From: Oscillatoriales cyanobacterium
Lineage (GTDB): Bacteria > Cyanobacteriota > Cyanobacteriia > Cyanobacteriales > Microcoleaceae
Direction of reading: 5' to 3'
Assembly: GCA_004293365.1 (NCBI GenBank)
Contig: RDYN01000027.1
Span: 1 to 64,000, forward strand
DNA length: 64,000 nucleotides
Numbering within the stretch: the first letter of the stretch is position 1; every line of letters starts with the position of its first letter. Both the position numbers and the translations under genes were made by a program. The notes under the pieces are model-generated. The model saw nothing but the letters and a program-made list of their open reading frames with translations, searched no databases and had not been told where the DNA came from. Below, one piece after another: positions 1 through 8,207 of the stretch.

Positions 1-88
1 GGTTTGTGCATCATTACAATGCTAATTTACAACTCTAAATGCCTACTTTTCTTTGACGTGAGTTTTATTCTCTCGATCCTTTCCTTCA

Positions 89-1079
89 GGGCACTACCCG
101 AACGGCATCCCTTCTGATGATACATTTCCTAGGGTATTTCAGTTCATCGATCCCGAGGCATTGAATCGATGTTTTTTTGGTTGGGTAGAAACTTTAGTTA
201 ATTCAATGGGGGGCGAAGTTATTCCCATAGATGGTAAGACAATTAGAGGTTCTTATGACCGCCAGCGAGGTCAAGGGGCACTCCATGTTGTTAGTGCATG
301 GGCTAGCGAGCAACGCCTAGTTCTTGCCCAGATGAAGGTCGAAGATAAATCCAATGAAATTACTGCCATTCCTGCATTATTAGAGTTGCTAGATATCACA
401 GGTTCTGTTATCACTATTGATGCGATGGGGACACAAACTGAAATTGCTCAAAAGATTATTGAGAAAAAGGCGGATTATGTACTGGCTCTTAAAGCTAACC
501 ATCCGACTTTATACTCTCAAGTTACAAAATGGTTTGAAGAATCGGCTATACAGGATTTTAAATCTGTTGATTTTAGCTAGGACAAAAAGATTAATTCAGC
601 ACATCATCGGATAGAAAAGCGCCAAGTTTGGGCTGTACCAATTGCCGCAATTGGTGAACTTTATCAACCCCGAATTTGGGCAGGACTCAAAAGTGTTGTC
701 ATGGTCACCCGTGTCCGTCATCTTTGGAATAAAACCACAAGTGAGGTTCATTTTTATCTGACTTCTTTAGAACATGATGCTGAACTTTTAGGTCAGGCAA
801 TCCGCAAACATTGGAAAGAATGAAAATCAGGCTCATTGGACACTTGATTGTACTTTTGGTGAGGACGCTTGTAGAATTCGTTCCGGTCACAGTCCTCGGA
901 ATCTTGCTGTGATACGACGCATCGCGCTTAATGCTATCAATCGTGAACAAACTTGTCAACGTAGTCTCAGACAAAAAATGAAACGGGCAGCTATGAATAA
1001 TGATTATATGCTTCTTCTTTTGAGTTCTTGTTTCGCCGATCCTATCTTAGGTTCTTCTGAACCTTTATGTCAAGCTTAA
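89..1079 (+). pseudogene. ISAs1-family transposase, broken by stop and frameshifts
   Basis: Reading the + strand from about 89 gives a DDE transposase of the ISAs1 type. Recognisable pieces are NGIPSDDTF, the catalytic-core block IDGKTIRGSYD, a second aspartate in ITIDAMGTQ, and the C-terminal block HWTLDCTFGEDACR. Three lesions are visible. Around 95-101 an extra base shifts the frame (ALP to NGIPS). A TAG stop sits at 578-580, with the family sequence continuing in the same frame. A one-base shift follows at about 818-825, between KHWKE and NENQAHW. The N-terminal hundred or so residues expected for the family cannot be recognised in the 90 bases left before the window start. The right end of the insertion is probably the CCCTG at 1094-1098. 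The element is dead as a transposase. Confidence 0.85.
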
Positions 1080-1098
1080 TGAAGATGCTCTTACCCTG

Positions 1099-1240
1099 GT
1101 TGTTTCAGCCAGTTTTGTAAACTCTCCAAACCTTGAGTATTGTTGGTAAACTTTTTGGGTTTGGTCCCACGACTTTCGGTCAGTAATGAGACATAAAAGT
1201 CTTTTTTACTGATGTCTATACCTAAGACTGTTAGTGCCAT
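1099..1240 (-). pseudogene. IS110-family transposase, N-terminal fragment
   Basis: From an ATG at 1238-1240 the minus strand encodes about 47 residues starting MALTVLGIDISKKDF. The DISKKDF motif carries the first catalytic aspartate of the IS110 DEDD/RuvC-like domain. The reading stops abruptly exactly where the right terminus of the neighbouring ISAs1 element (CCCTG, 1094-1098) begins, so the ISAs1 copy appears to have inserted into this gene. The rest of the IS110 transposase would lie left of the window or be lost. A normal IS110 transposase is about 300-400 residues, so this is a small remnant. Confidence 0.7.
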
Positions 1241-1528
1241 TATTTGCTCCCGATGTACTCCTTCTATTAAAGAACATGACAGGCAATAGAATACTAGCCT
1301 TGTGAATGCAGGCTTTCTCGATCGAGAGATCGAGAGCCTAAGATACTGTCCAGCTTTAGGTGTGCCTGTTATCAGTAATGGGAGCTTATCTACGCAACAG
1401 ACTGATCTAGTCTAAGGGGCGGACCAACTTCACCGATTACTGATGTCCTATAGCCAGCACTTTCGCCTGTTACAGAACCTTTTCTACAAAACTTTCCTTG
1501 TTTCTTTAGATTCACTTTGCTTAGAGAT
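1241..1528. other. Noncoding flank of the IS110 remnant, with hairpin
   Basis: No gene is visible. This is the region upstream of the IS110 start codon, which in IS110-group elements is the noncoding left end that can encode a bridge RNA. A hairpin is present at 1310-1339: AGGCT/CTCGATC pairs with GATCGAGAGCCT around a GAGA loop, with a 2-nt bulge. Whether any of this is a functional RNA is unknown. Confidence 0.35.
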
Positions 1529-1642
1529 TCGATCGCCCGATTGTCGGTTCGATCGCCCGATTGTCGGTTCGATCGCCCGATTGTCGGTTCGATCGCCCGA
1601 TTGTCGGTTCGATCGCCCGATTGTCGTTGTCGGTTCGATCGA
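1529..1642. repeat. Five-copy 20-bp tandem repeat
   Basis: The unit GATCGCCCGATTGTCGGTTC is repeated head to tail from 1531, with four perfect copies, then a fifth copy disturbed by a GTTGTC insertion and a trailing GGTTCGATCG. The unit contains CGATCG, the core of the cyanobacterial HIP1 octamer. The ORFs that cross it in both strands are repeat translations, not genes. Confidence 0.9.
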
Positions 1643-1682
1643 ATTAATGACGTGGCGATCGATTGACTGACTCTTTTAAGAT

Positions 1683-1745
1683 ACAAGGGGCGGGTTCACC
1701 AACAATCTATAATTCCCACTAACAATCTATATAAACCCGCCCCCA
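1683..1745. repeat. GGGCGGGTT-type dispersed repeat
   Basis: The sequence opens with AAGGGGCGGGTTCACCAACAA and closes with AAACCCGCCCCC, an inverted pair around AACAATCTAT motifs. Similar sequence occurs at about 47655-47735 and 63524-63720, so it is a dispersed family. Confidence 0.7.
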
Positions 1746-1771
1746 CCACGCGACTAGATAGGATTTTAGAT

Positions 1772-1952
1772 TTAGGGGCGAGAAACCGGGTTTCTCGGAA
1801 AATTGGGGAACAGGAACCAGAAATATCGGCAGAAACCCGGTTTCTGATCTCGGGGTGCGCTTAGGGGGGCGAGAAACCGGGTTTCTCGGAAAATTGGGGA
1901 ACAGGAACCAGAAATATCGGCAGAAACCCGGTTTCTGATCTCGGGGTGCGAT
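1772..1952. repeat. Two tandem copies of an ~87-bp palindromic repeat
   Basis: Two nearly identical copies each begin GGGCGAGAAACCGGG and end GATCTCGGGGTGCG. Each contains the palindrome AGAAACCGGGTTTCT (1781, 1872) and its reverse form AGAAACCCGGTTTCT (1831, 1922), so each copy can fold into a long hairpin. The same 15-mer palindrome recurs at 16960-17130, 32180-32340 and 33246-33312. Confidence 0.85.
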
Positions 1953-2069
1953 CGAAAGACGATAATTTCGGTTTTGCCCTTACCGGGAGGGGTTTTGAGC
2001 TAATTAGAAAAAAAAGTTGGCTGAGGGGGTTGCGCTAATGGCGATAAGTTTGCTATATTTAATTTCGCT

Positions 2070-2142
2070 GCTGGTGTAACTCAGTTGGTAGAGTAGCTGA
2101 TTTGTAATCAGCCTGTCGCAAGTTCGAGTCTTGTCACCAGCT
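2070..2142 (+). tRNA. tRNA-Thr (anticodon UGU)
   Basis: A 73-nt cloverleaf can be folded by eye. The acceptor stem is GCTGGTG/CACCAGC with discriminator T. The D arm is ACTC...GAGT. The anticodon stem is GCTGA/TCAGC around loop TTTGTAA, giving anticodon TGT. The T arm is GCAAG-TTCGAGT-CTTGT. CCA is not encoded. The 3' half from 2094 is repeated exactly at 8309-8360, marking this gene as the integration target of the adjacent element. The gene remains complete because the element restores its 3' end. Confidence 0.93.
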
Positions 2143-2145
2143 TTA
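2094..2145 (+). repeat. attL: 52-bp direct repeat within tRNA-Thr 3' half
   Basis: TAGCTGATTTGTAATC to CACCAGCTTTA is identical, base for base, to 8309-8360. It covers the anticodon arm, T arm and acceptor 3' strand. Divergence begins immediately outside on both sides (G2093 versus C8308; T2146 versus C8361), which fixes the repeat length at 52 bp. Confidence 0.9.
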
Positions 2146-2766
2146 TAGCTCAAACCAAGGTTAGATAAGACTTCTAGCCTTCTGCTCATTTCTAGGTATG
2201 AAGTGGGTCTAGAACTACAATACCTGTTTCATACCCACTAAGCTCTTAAAGCTAGGCTTTATAAGTAAATCAAAATTATTTAGATAGAAAGATAATTACT
2301 GCCTAATAATTCTACTTGCCTAGACGGTAAGCTGTCACATCTCACTCTATCCCTCTTAAATCGAGTTTTAAGGCTCCTCTACACAATAAATGTAGATTCA
2401 TACCGATACGTGCCTTATCGCTCCATGTAGCTCAATCTAGAGGCATATAATATGATTTGTTTTAGTTATAGAACATTGAGTTTGCATTGAAATAAATTAT
2501 GTAATAGAAGCACATAGGGAAAGCAGGTTACTCTAACCTCAACCATTTAGCTATCATCTCTACTCTGTTCCTATAGATTCTCATATTTCTTATATACTTT
2601 CCTATATCACTTATTACATATAATGTCCTATCTTATTACATATAATGTCCTATCTTAGTAGTGTATAAAAAGTGCGAAGTAAAGCTAAGCTAGATAGGAT
2701 TTAAAACGGGTTGACTCTGTAGTAGGGTAAGGGTTCATTAGTAGATCGTGGCTTTGGCTCGACTAC
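2146..2766. other. Noncoding left end of the integrated element
   Basis: There is no convincing gene in this 620-bp stretch. Near the attachment site lie AGGTATGA (2194-2201) and TCATACCC (2229-2236), which match repeated motifs at the other end of the element (8208-8241). A 22-bp unit, TTATTACATATAATGTCCTATC, is directly repeated without a gap at 2611-2632 and 2633-2654. The region is A+T rich and could hold recombinase arm sites or the 3' untranslated end of the leftward genes. Confidence 0.5.
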
Positions 2767-3492
2767 TTACACATCAGGAGTAGAAGGAGTTACCTGTATA
2801 GATTCAATCGGTGGTGTTGCTGCTGCGGATAGTGTAAACTGGCTAACGTTGTAGTGTTTCTTTAAGTGTACCGAGAAGTCCTCAGAAAGACCTGAAATGT
2901 ATTCCTTAAAGATAACCACCACACGGTCTAGATCAATCTCCATTGTTTTGGAATATCCGCCCAACTCTACACACTTATAATATCGCCCTTCCTGATAGGC
3001 GATAAATAAAAACAACAACTTGACTAGCGCCGGGGTATATATCCCTGTATCGGATAGTATTGTAACGTGTTGTGAAAATGCTTCTGAGGTTAACCATTTA
3101 GAAAAGATTTCCTCTAAATCATCCCCCTCTATTGGTGAAAAATTTGAGTTTACGGGCTTATAGGTTAGAGCCTTAGCCTGAGTAAATAACGGTTTAGTGT
3201 CCCAGATTATTTTTCCATCTATTAAAAGTGTGAAAAATGCTACATATTGAGTCAATTCTAGTCCGTTAGTGTAGCGAAAAACTAACTGCTGCCCGCGTTC
3301 ACTTGCGAGTAGAGTAACACTTATCACCTCTACTTTTGCATTTTTGGCGGTTTTGTAGGTCTTGACTAGCTGAGCTTTCCCATGCTTATCTGTCTTTATC
3401 TTTGTAGTACAAGTCGCGGGGATAAGCTCTAACTGAGTTGTCTCAACTGACTCTGAGACGAAAGATAGGTTTTGACGGAATTTGAGAGCCAT
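2767..3492 (-). CDS. Element-encoded protein of unknown function, paralogue of the next gene
   Basis: I do not recognise this 241-residue protein. The start was placed at the ATG at 3490-3492 (MALKFRQNLS) because AAAGGA lies 7 bases upstream; an upstream extension to 3609 exists but has no such site. Its C-terminal two thirds are related to the C-terminal third of the neighbouring 478-residue protein. Shared blocks are RGQxLxF, the KWL/QWL segment, ALVKLLxLxxxY and the final YxxxISGL. It lacks the zinc-cluster N-terminus of the partner. The tail is rich in Pro, Ser and Thr (TPSTPDV). The two genes are about 210 bp apart, probably in one leftward unit. A stand-alone copy of the shared domain beside a longer version suggests a two-component system or duplicated cargo. 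Confidence 0.7.
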   Translation of the reverse strand: MALKFRQNLSFVSESVETTQLELIPATCTTKIKTDKHGKAQLVKTYKTAKNAKVEVISVTLLASERGQQLVFRYTNGLELTQYVAFFTLLIDGKIIWDTKPLFTQAKALTYKPVNSNFSPIEGDDLEEIFSKWLTSEAFSQHVTILSDTGIYTPALVKLLFLFIAYQEGRYYKCVELGGYSKTMEIDLDRVVVIFKEYISGLSEDFSVHLKKHYNVSQFTLSAAATPPIESIQVTPSTPDV

Positions 3493-3701
3493 GATTTTTT
3501 CCTTTTTTTGTGAGTGTTTGCATTTTTCTACTAAGTGACTGTTAGTTAAGGTATGAGTATTACTCACGTTAACAGTTGAGTAGAAAGAGCTAGAGTAGTT
3601 ACCATACATACTCTAACTGTTTCTCTTTAGTTTTCTGTCATTACATCGACTGTTGGAGTAGAAGGTGAAGCAGTTGGTTTGACTACTTATAAAGCAAATG
3701 T

Positions 3702-5138
3702 TTAGTCTACTTCGTAGATTCGCTTCATATGGGGGGTATCCTGTACCAGACCGGATATTAGGTTCTTATAGGTTTCTGCTACCTTGTCTAGGAATACTTG
3801 CATATTACTTCCTAGTAATTCGGTTTCTGTAGATATTTCTGTCCGTTCTGCTGTATAAGACATATACAGTAGCAGTAGCTTTACTAATGCAGAATGATAG
3901 AGTCTTTTACGGCAGTAAAGACTTAGCTCTTGGGCAAATCCTTGACTCACTAGCCATTGTAAAAAAAATTGCTCTAGAGACGTACTCAGTATAGGGTCGT
4001 ACTCATACCAGGTGGGAATTGCAATCTGTCTAGACAACTTATTAAAACCCGATAAAGGTTTCCACTGAATTAATCCATCATTCATTTGAGAAAAAGTTGC
4101 AAATATCACGCTATTTTGCTTAAAGATTAAATGTTGTCCTCTAACATCTGTTTGCCAGATTATACTCAAATTTTGGGGAGATTTTCCCTTAATTTTCAAA
4201 TAATTTATTTTTCCTTTTTTACTCTTTCTACGCTTGCCAGGGATGTACTCAAACTCGATTTCTTTCCAAAATGAGGGAGATGACGAAAAATATAATCCCT
4301 GAGAAAGGAACAAACCACCCCAGGCAGCACCCGTCTTAGGTTGATTTATTATACGTTGATGTTCCTTTTCTAGCTTAGTACCTATGTCGCCTAGGGTTTT
4401 AGCAAAATTTAAAATCTCATGTTTTCCTATGGGTTCACTTGGGAACTCATCAAATGTTAAACTTTGAGAAACATAAAGTATTAACTCAATAACTTTAGAG
4501 CAAACTTCCTGAGAATCGTTATTAACAGAGACGTTTTTATTTAACAAATAAAACACATAGTAAAGGATATCCTCTAAAATGTATTCACTAGCAGGAACGC
4601 ATAAGTAATCAACTATATATGTTAAAACTCGACCCTGTATTTTTGATAATTCATTATGGTTTTTAATGAAAGATAAGGCAATCTCTTCAATAAGTTTTCT
4701 TTCCTCTTTGAACCAACTTAACCATGACTGAATATCAATTTTATATCTATCCACTAAGCTTAAACCTTGAAGCCTACAATCTTTAAGCGCATTACTATCT
4801 GAGATTGTTTGATTAGGATTATTAATTATAGCTTGGTCAAGGATGTCTTTAAATTTGGTCTGAAATTTTTCTAAGCTTTGTTCTCTACTTTGTGAATCAT
4901 TACTGGATTCACTGGGATGGGTATTGCCCTTTCTTTCCAACTTACAGTTCTTGCCTGTATCTTTGAAGTGAGAAAAGTGAGGAACTATTTTTCCCTCTAT
5001 ACATGGCTTAAAAAAAACACGTTCCCTACATTCAGGATGAGGACAAAGTATACTTAACTCTTCATCCGATAAATAGTTTAATCTCTCATCATCAGGGGTG
5101 ATTGTTTCAGCTAAGAACATAGATATAGCCGATTCCAT
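3702..5138 (-). CDS. CoiA-like zinc-cluster protein with domain shared with neighbour
   Basis: This is a 478-residue protein of unknown function. Residues 32-65 form a likely zinc site, C32-P-H-P-E-C37 then H54-F-S-H57 and C65. This C-x4-C / HFxH / C arrangement resembles the N-terminal domain of competence protein CoiA and related nuclease-associated proteins. Residues about 70-260 are helical and charged. Residues about 330-478 match the neighbouring 241-residue protein (RGQHLIF, QWLVSQGF, ALVKLLLLYMSY, LISGL). Reading on in frame after the TAA stop gives further stops and then a Pro/Ser/Thr-rich tail like that of the paralogue (PTASPSTPTVDV), so a former C-terminal tail seems to have been cut off. 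A nuclease or DNA-processing role is only a guess; no catalytic motif is evident. Confidence 0.7.
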   Translation of the reverse strand: MESAISMFLAETITPDDERLNYLSDEELSILCPHPECRERVFFKPCIEGKIVPHFSHFKDTGKNCKLERKGNTHPSESSNDSQSREQSLEKFQTKFKDILDQAIINNPNQTISDSNALKDCRLQGLSLVDRYKIDIQSWLSWFKEERKLIEEIALSFIKNHNELSKIQGRVLTYIVDYLCVPASEYILEDILYYVFYLLNKNVSVNNDSQEVCSKVIELILYVSQSLTFDEFPSEPIGKHEILNFAKTLGDIGTKLEKEHQRIINQPKTGAAWGGLFLSQGLYFSSSPSFWKEIEFEYIPGKRRKSKKGKINYLKIKGKSPQNLSIIWQTDVRGQHLIFKQNSVIFATFSQMNDGLIQWKPLSGFNKLSRQIAIPTWYEYDPILSTSLEQFFLQWLVSQGFAQELSLYCRKRLYHSALVKLLLLYMSYTAERTEISTETELLGSNMQVFLDKVAETYKNLISGLVQDTPHMKRIYEVD

Positions 5139-5560
5139 AAAACTTAACCCCCTTGTTTTTAATAATTATCATTAAGTAAATAGAACCTTATAATAATTTT
5201 AGTAATTATTTAAAAGTTATCCCAGCATTACCTATGAATTTAACAGTAGTCCTCTGCATATACTGTGACTTAAATCACCTACTGATAAATAGCTAAAACT
5301 ATTGCTATAGAATTTTAATGTTTCAGACAATTAGGTGATTTTATCCTGAGAAGTGTAACTATGTAACTATGTAACTGTAACTCAACTAACTTTAACACCA
5401 TTGGATATTTATTTTCTCCGGGTCTATCAATTAACTAGATTGACCGATCGCTCTAAAGGATTAGTTAAAATTTTACAGTTACACGGTTACACAGTTACAA
5501 AATAGCTGAACCCCTTGATATATAAAGGATTCAGCTCGTAACTCAACCGTAATTACTCAG
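5139..5560. other. Iteron-like noncoding block, candidate replication origin
   Basis: No gene is visible. GTAACT occurs four times in direct orientation within 5354-5380 (GTGTAACT, ATGTAACT, ATGTAACT, GTAACT). The same motif occurs three times in opposite orientation within 5475-5497 (CAGTTACACGGTTACACAGT). The intervening 100 bases hold a CGATCG site. The block lies directly beside the 3' end of the VapE-type gene, a common place for the origin used by a replication protein of a satellite or plasmid. Function is inferred from position and pattern only. Confidence 0.45.
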
Positions 5561-6694
5561 TTACCTAGTTACAGCCACAGGTACTTGCCAGTATTTACCG
5601 GACTTACCGTTGACTCTACTAGCTGTAGTGGGTTTTTCTAAGTCTAAACCTCTCAGAATATCAATAATCCTTTCTTCATCTTTTCTATTCCAAGACTTAC
5701 GTTCTTTTCCTATAGCCTCAGTTAAGACATCGCCCAAAACAAAAGGCTCTTGTCGTTTCTCTACCCAATCAGCTACTATATCTTGCCACATATCATTTGC
5801 TTGATATTTTTCATTTACAGCATTAAGCATTTCTTGCTCAGTTTCATTTAAGTAGATAGGATAATTATCTTTGTAGGCTTTAACAGCACTAGCCCAAATC
5901 AAATCTCTATTTTCTTTTACCCATTCAATATCAATTTTCTCGTTTACATCTACGCACCAAAATCTTCTATTACCTGTAGCATCAACTAAAAACTTATCTT
6001 TATTCGTTGTACCTACTATAATAAACTGTCGATGGAGTGTAATCGGTCTGCTATCATAGGGTTTACGAAGAGTGTCGCTTTGCTGAGTAATAAAAGCTTT
6101 TAACTTACCCATCTTACTCGCAGTCAGAGTCTCTTCACACTCTCCTAGCTCAATAATCCACTTACTATGACAAATCATTAGCTCATCTTTATTATAAGCT
6201 TGCAAAGACATAGAGGTAAATAAATCTTCTCCCGCTAATTCCCTGAAGAAAGAAGTCTTATAAAAGCCTTGAGAACCTTTAAGTAAAAGTACAGTATCAA
6301 ATTTAGTACCAGGCTTTAACACTCTCGCTACTGCACCTACTAAAGTCTTAGGTAAAAATAATCCTTCTAAGGAATGAGGATCAATATGTAGGACTTTCTC
6401 ATTAAGCTCTCTAAAAACATCTTTATAGTCTATATCTGGGAACTTAGACTCGCATACATTTAAGTAATCATCTAAAGGAGAGAATACATTTTTACTAGCG
6501 TAGAGGTATGCTAGTTCATGGATGTACTTATCATTCTCTAGGACAGTATTATGCTTGAGAGAAACCTGATACCTAAACTTAGGTAAGTCAAATACTTCTC
6601 CATCCAAGTAAATATCCTTGGTGACTTTGTTAAGGCTTAACTGCTCAGCAAAGTTATTAGCAATAATTCTGTCTGTTTCTTTGTAGTTCGTCAT
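5561..6694 (-). CDS. VapE/VirE-family P-loop ATPase (replication protein of the element)
   Basis: The 377-residue product carries the core of the virulence-associated E (VapE/VirE, Pfam PF05272) superfamily 3-like helicase domain. A Walker A motif, GSQGFYKTS, spans residues 140-148. The Walker B-like WIIELGE spans 179-185, the sensor-type IVGTTNKDKF lies around 226-235, and the arginine-finger block GNRRFW is at 241-246. In phage satellites and some plasmids, such proteins act as replication initiators or helicases, often with a primase; no primase domain is seen here. The start at 6692-6694 (MTNYKETD) was preferred. The reading frame extends upstream to a TTG at 6811 across an 11-base A run (FFFLR), but those residues look non-conserved. 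The iteron-like block lies just downstream. Confidence 0.8.
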   Translation of the reverse strand: MTNYKETDRIIANNFAEQLSLNKVTKDIYLDGEVFDLPKFRYQVSLKHNTVLENDKYIHELAYLYASKNVFSPLDDYLNVCESKFPDIDYKDVFRELNEKVLHIDPHSLEGLFLPKTLVGAVARVLKPGTKFDTVLLLKGSQGFYKTSFFRELAGEDLFTSMSLQAYNKDELMICHSKWIIELGECEETLTASKMGKLKAFITQQSDTLRKPYDSRPITLHRQFIIVGTTNKDKFLVDATGNRRFWCVDVNEKIDIEWVKENRDLIWASAVKAYKDNYPIYLNETEQEMLNAVNEKYQANDMWQDIVADWVEKRQEPFVLGDVLTEAIGKERKSWNRKDEERIIDILRGLDLEKPTTASRVNGKSGKYWQVPVAVTR

Positions 6695-6956
6695 TCTTAA
6701 AAAAAAAAATAGATAAATAATCATATAAACACCACTAAAATGTTCTAACGGAGATTGCCATAGCAAAATCGCTAGAAACGTAGAATCTCTAAGTTCTTGC
6801 TTGTAAGACAAGAAAATAAGAGACTCCTAAATTGTCAAGGTTCAGTGTTTACCTATTACTCATTATAGAGAGTCGTTAATTGAATCGACAGATTAAGCAA
6901 TTTCCAGATTACCGTATCTCATGTTCGGTAAACCGTACCAACGCACATCAATGAAA

Positions 6957-6983
6957 AGGATAGAAGTTTTTCGCCTCTATCCT
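6957..6983 (-). terminator. Hairpin after the integrase gene
   Basis: AGGATAGA (6957-6964) pairs perfectly with TCTATCCT (6976-6983) around an 11-nt loop, 28 bases beyond the integrase stop codon. On the minus strand it is followed by TTTC, a weak U-tract. It probably ends or attenuates integrase transcription. Confidence 0.5.
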
Positions 6984-7010
6984 CTTGATTTTCTTGTTTA
7001 TTTACGAGAC

Positions 7011-8201
7011 TTACAACTCAGGTAAGGTTAAATCCTTCTTAGCTGCTAGGTAATGGTCTAGAATAACTTGAGGACTATTGCCTACCAGTGCTGCTACTGT
7101 AGATGGATCATAACCATCCCGAATTAAGCGAGTAATCAATGAGTGCCGAAGATTATAACAGGGTAGGTATTGGCTAATTTTTCCAGACTGGTACAGTTTG
7201 ATTACTACAGGACGCCATTGCCGATTGAGAAAATTATATTGATTCAGATATCCTCCCTCTACACTAGGAAAGACTAGATTATTTTCATTTTGACGTTTAG
7301 GAATGCGTCTTAAGAGGCTAAGAAGTTGGTCATTGCAAGGGAAAATTCGAGTATTGTAGGTTTTAGTATCCTTTAACTCTCCCTTTGAGTAGGCTTTGCT
7401 AACCACTATCACAGTCCTCCCATTTCTTTCTTTGATATCATTCCAATTGAGAGCTATTGCTTCCTCTGGTCGGAAACCTGTTAAAGCTAGAAACTCTACA
7501 TAACCAGAGTAGTAGGAATGAGAGTAAGCACTAGCAGGTGAACAGAATTCATTACTTGAGAATGACTGAATAATGCTTTTAACTTCTTCAGGCTCAAAGC
7601 ATTCTTTAGAACGTTTGCTTTTTTGTCCTTTAGGCAGTTGCTTTTTGAGATTGTGATAGGGATTATCACTGATTAACTTAGTTTCAACAGACCAGTTGGA
7701 GGCAGCATTGATGTTAGCAATCGCTTTTTTTAGGGTGCTGGAACTGTAATGCTCCAATAATTCCTGCAATAGTAAGTGAGGATTGTCAAGGTCAAGAGCT
7801 TCACTGGAAACTTTAGCTAAGCACCTCTCTACTTCTTTCCAGTCTTTTTTTTGAGTTGTTTTAGCTACTCGCTGTACATGGGCTTGCTTGTAGTGTTCCC
7901 AAACATCTGCTAGATTAAGCTTAGTTACCCGTTGTACAGGTGCTAGTGCTTGTGCGTGTTTAGGGGAATATTTCGCTAGACTCTCATCGAAGCGTTCCAT
8001 TAGGATATCGCTATTGATTTCTTGAGCCTTAGCACTGGCTACCTTGAGAGTAGTATCAGTATCAGCTTTACCCACTGTTATCGCGTAACCCTGACCATTG
8101 AACCGCCAGCGAATACGATAGCTACCTTGGAATCGCTCTACCGAAACCTTACCGTACTTAGCTACTACACCATCTTTGTTGTCATCAGGGGTGATAAACA
8201 T
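7011..8201 (-). CDS. int: Tyrosine recombinase (integrase) of the tRNA-Thr element
   Basis: This 396-residue site-specific recombinase is encoded next to the right attachment repeat. An N-terminal arm-binding-like region (residues about 12-45, GKVSVERFQGSYRIRW) is followed by a SAM-like core-binding region (about 95-185) and the catalytic domain (about 205-390). Catalytic candidates are R244 in TGFRPEEA, K280, R352 in YNLRHS, and the nucleophile Y384 in LDHYLA. Two usual histidines are replaced: the HxLR position is Y349, and the GH position is N375 in LVGNS. Such substitutions occur in some recombinase subgroups, so the enzyme may still be active. It would catalyse integration and excision at the 52-bp repeat. 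No excisionase gene is obvious. Confidence 0.9.
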   Translation of the reverse strand: MFITPDDNKDGVVAKYGKVSVERFQGSYRIRWRFNGQGYAITVGKADTDTTLKVASAKAQEINSDILMERFDESLAKYSPKHAQALAPVQRVTKLNLADVWEHYKQAHVQRVAKTTQKKDWKEVERCLAKVSSEALDLDNPHLLLQELLEHYSSSTLKKAIANINAASNWSVETKLISDNPYHNLKKQLPKGQKSKRSKECFEPEEVKSIIQSFSSNEFCSPASAYSHSYYSGYVEFLALTGFRPEEAIALNWNDIKERNGRTVIVVSKAYSKGELKDTKTYNTRIFPCNDQLLSLLRRIPKRQNENNLVFPSVEGGYLNQYNFLNRQWRPVVIKLYQSGKISQYLPCYNLRHSLITRLIRDGYDPSTVAALVGNSPQVILDHYLAAKKDLTLPEL

Positions 8202-8207
8202 GATTTT

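Noticed and set aside
1390-1686. ORFs of 98 and 75 residues over the 20-bp repeats
   Set aside because: Composition is dictated by the tandem repeat (RSNRQSGD units); no ribosome binding site or family.
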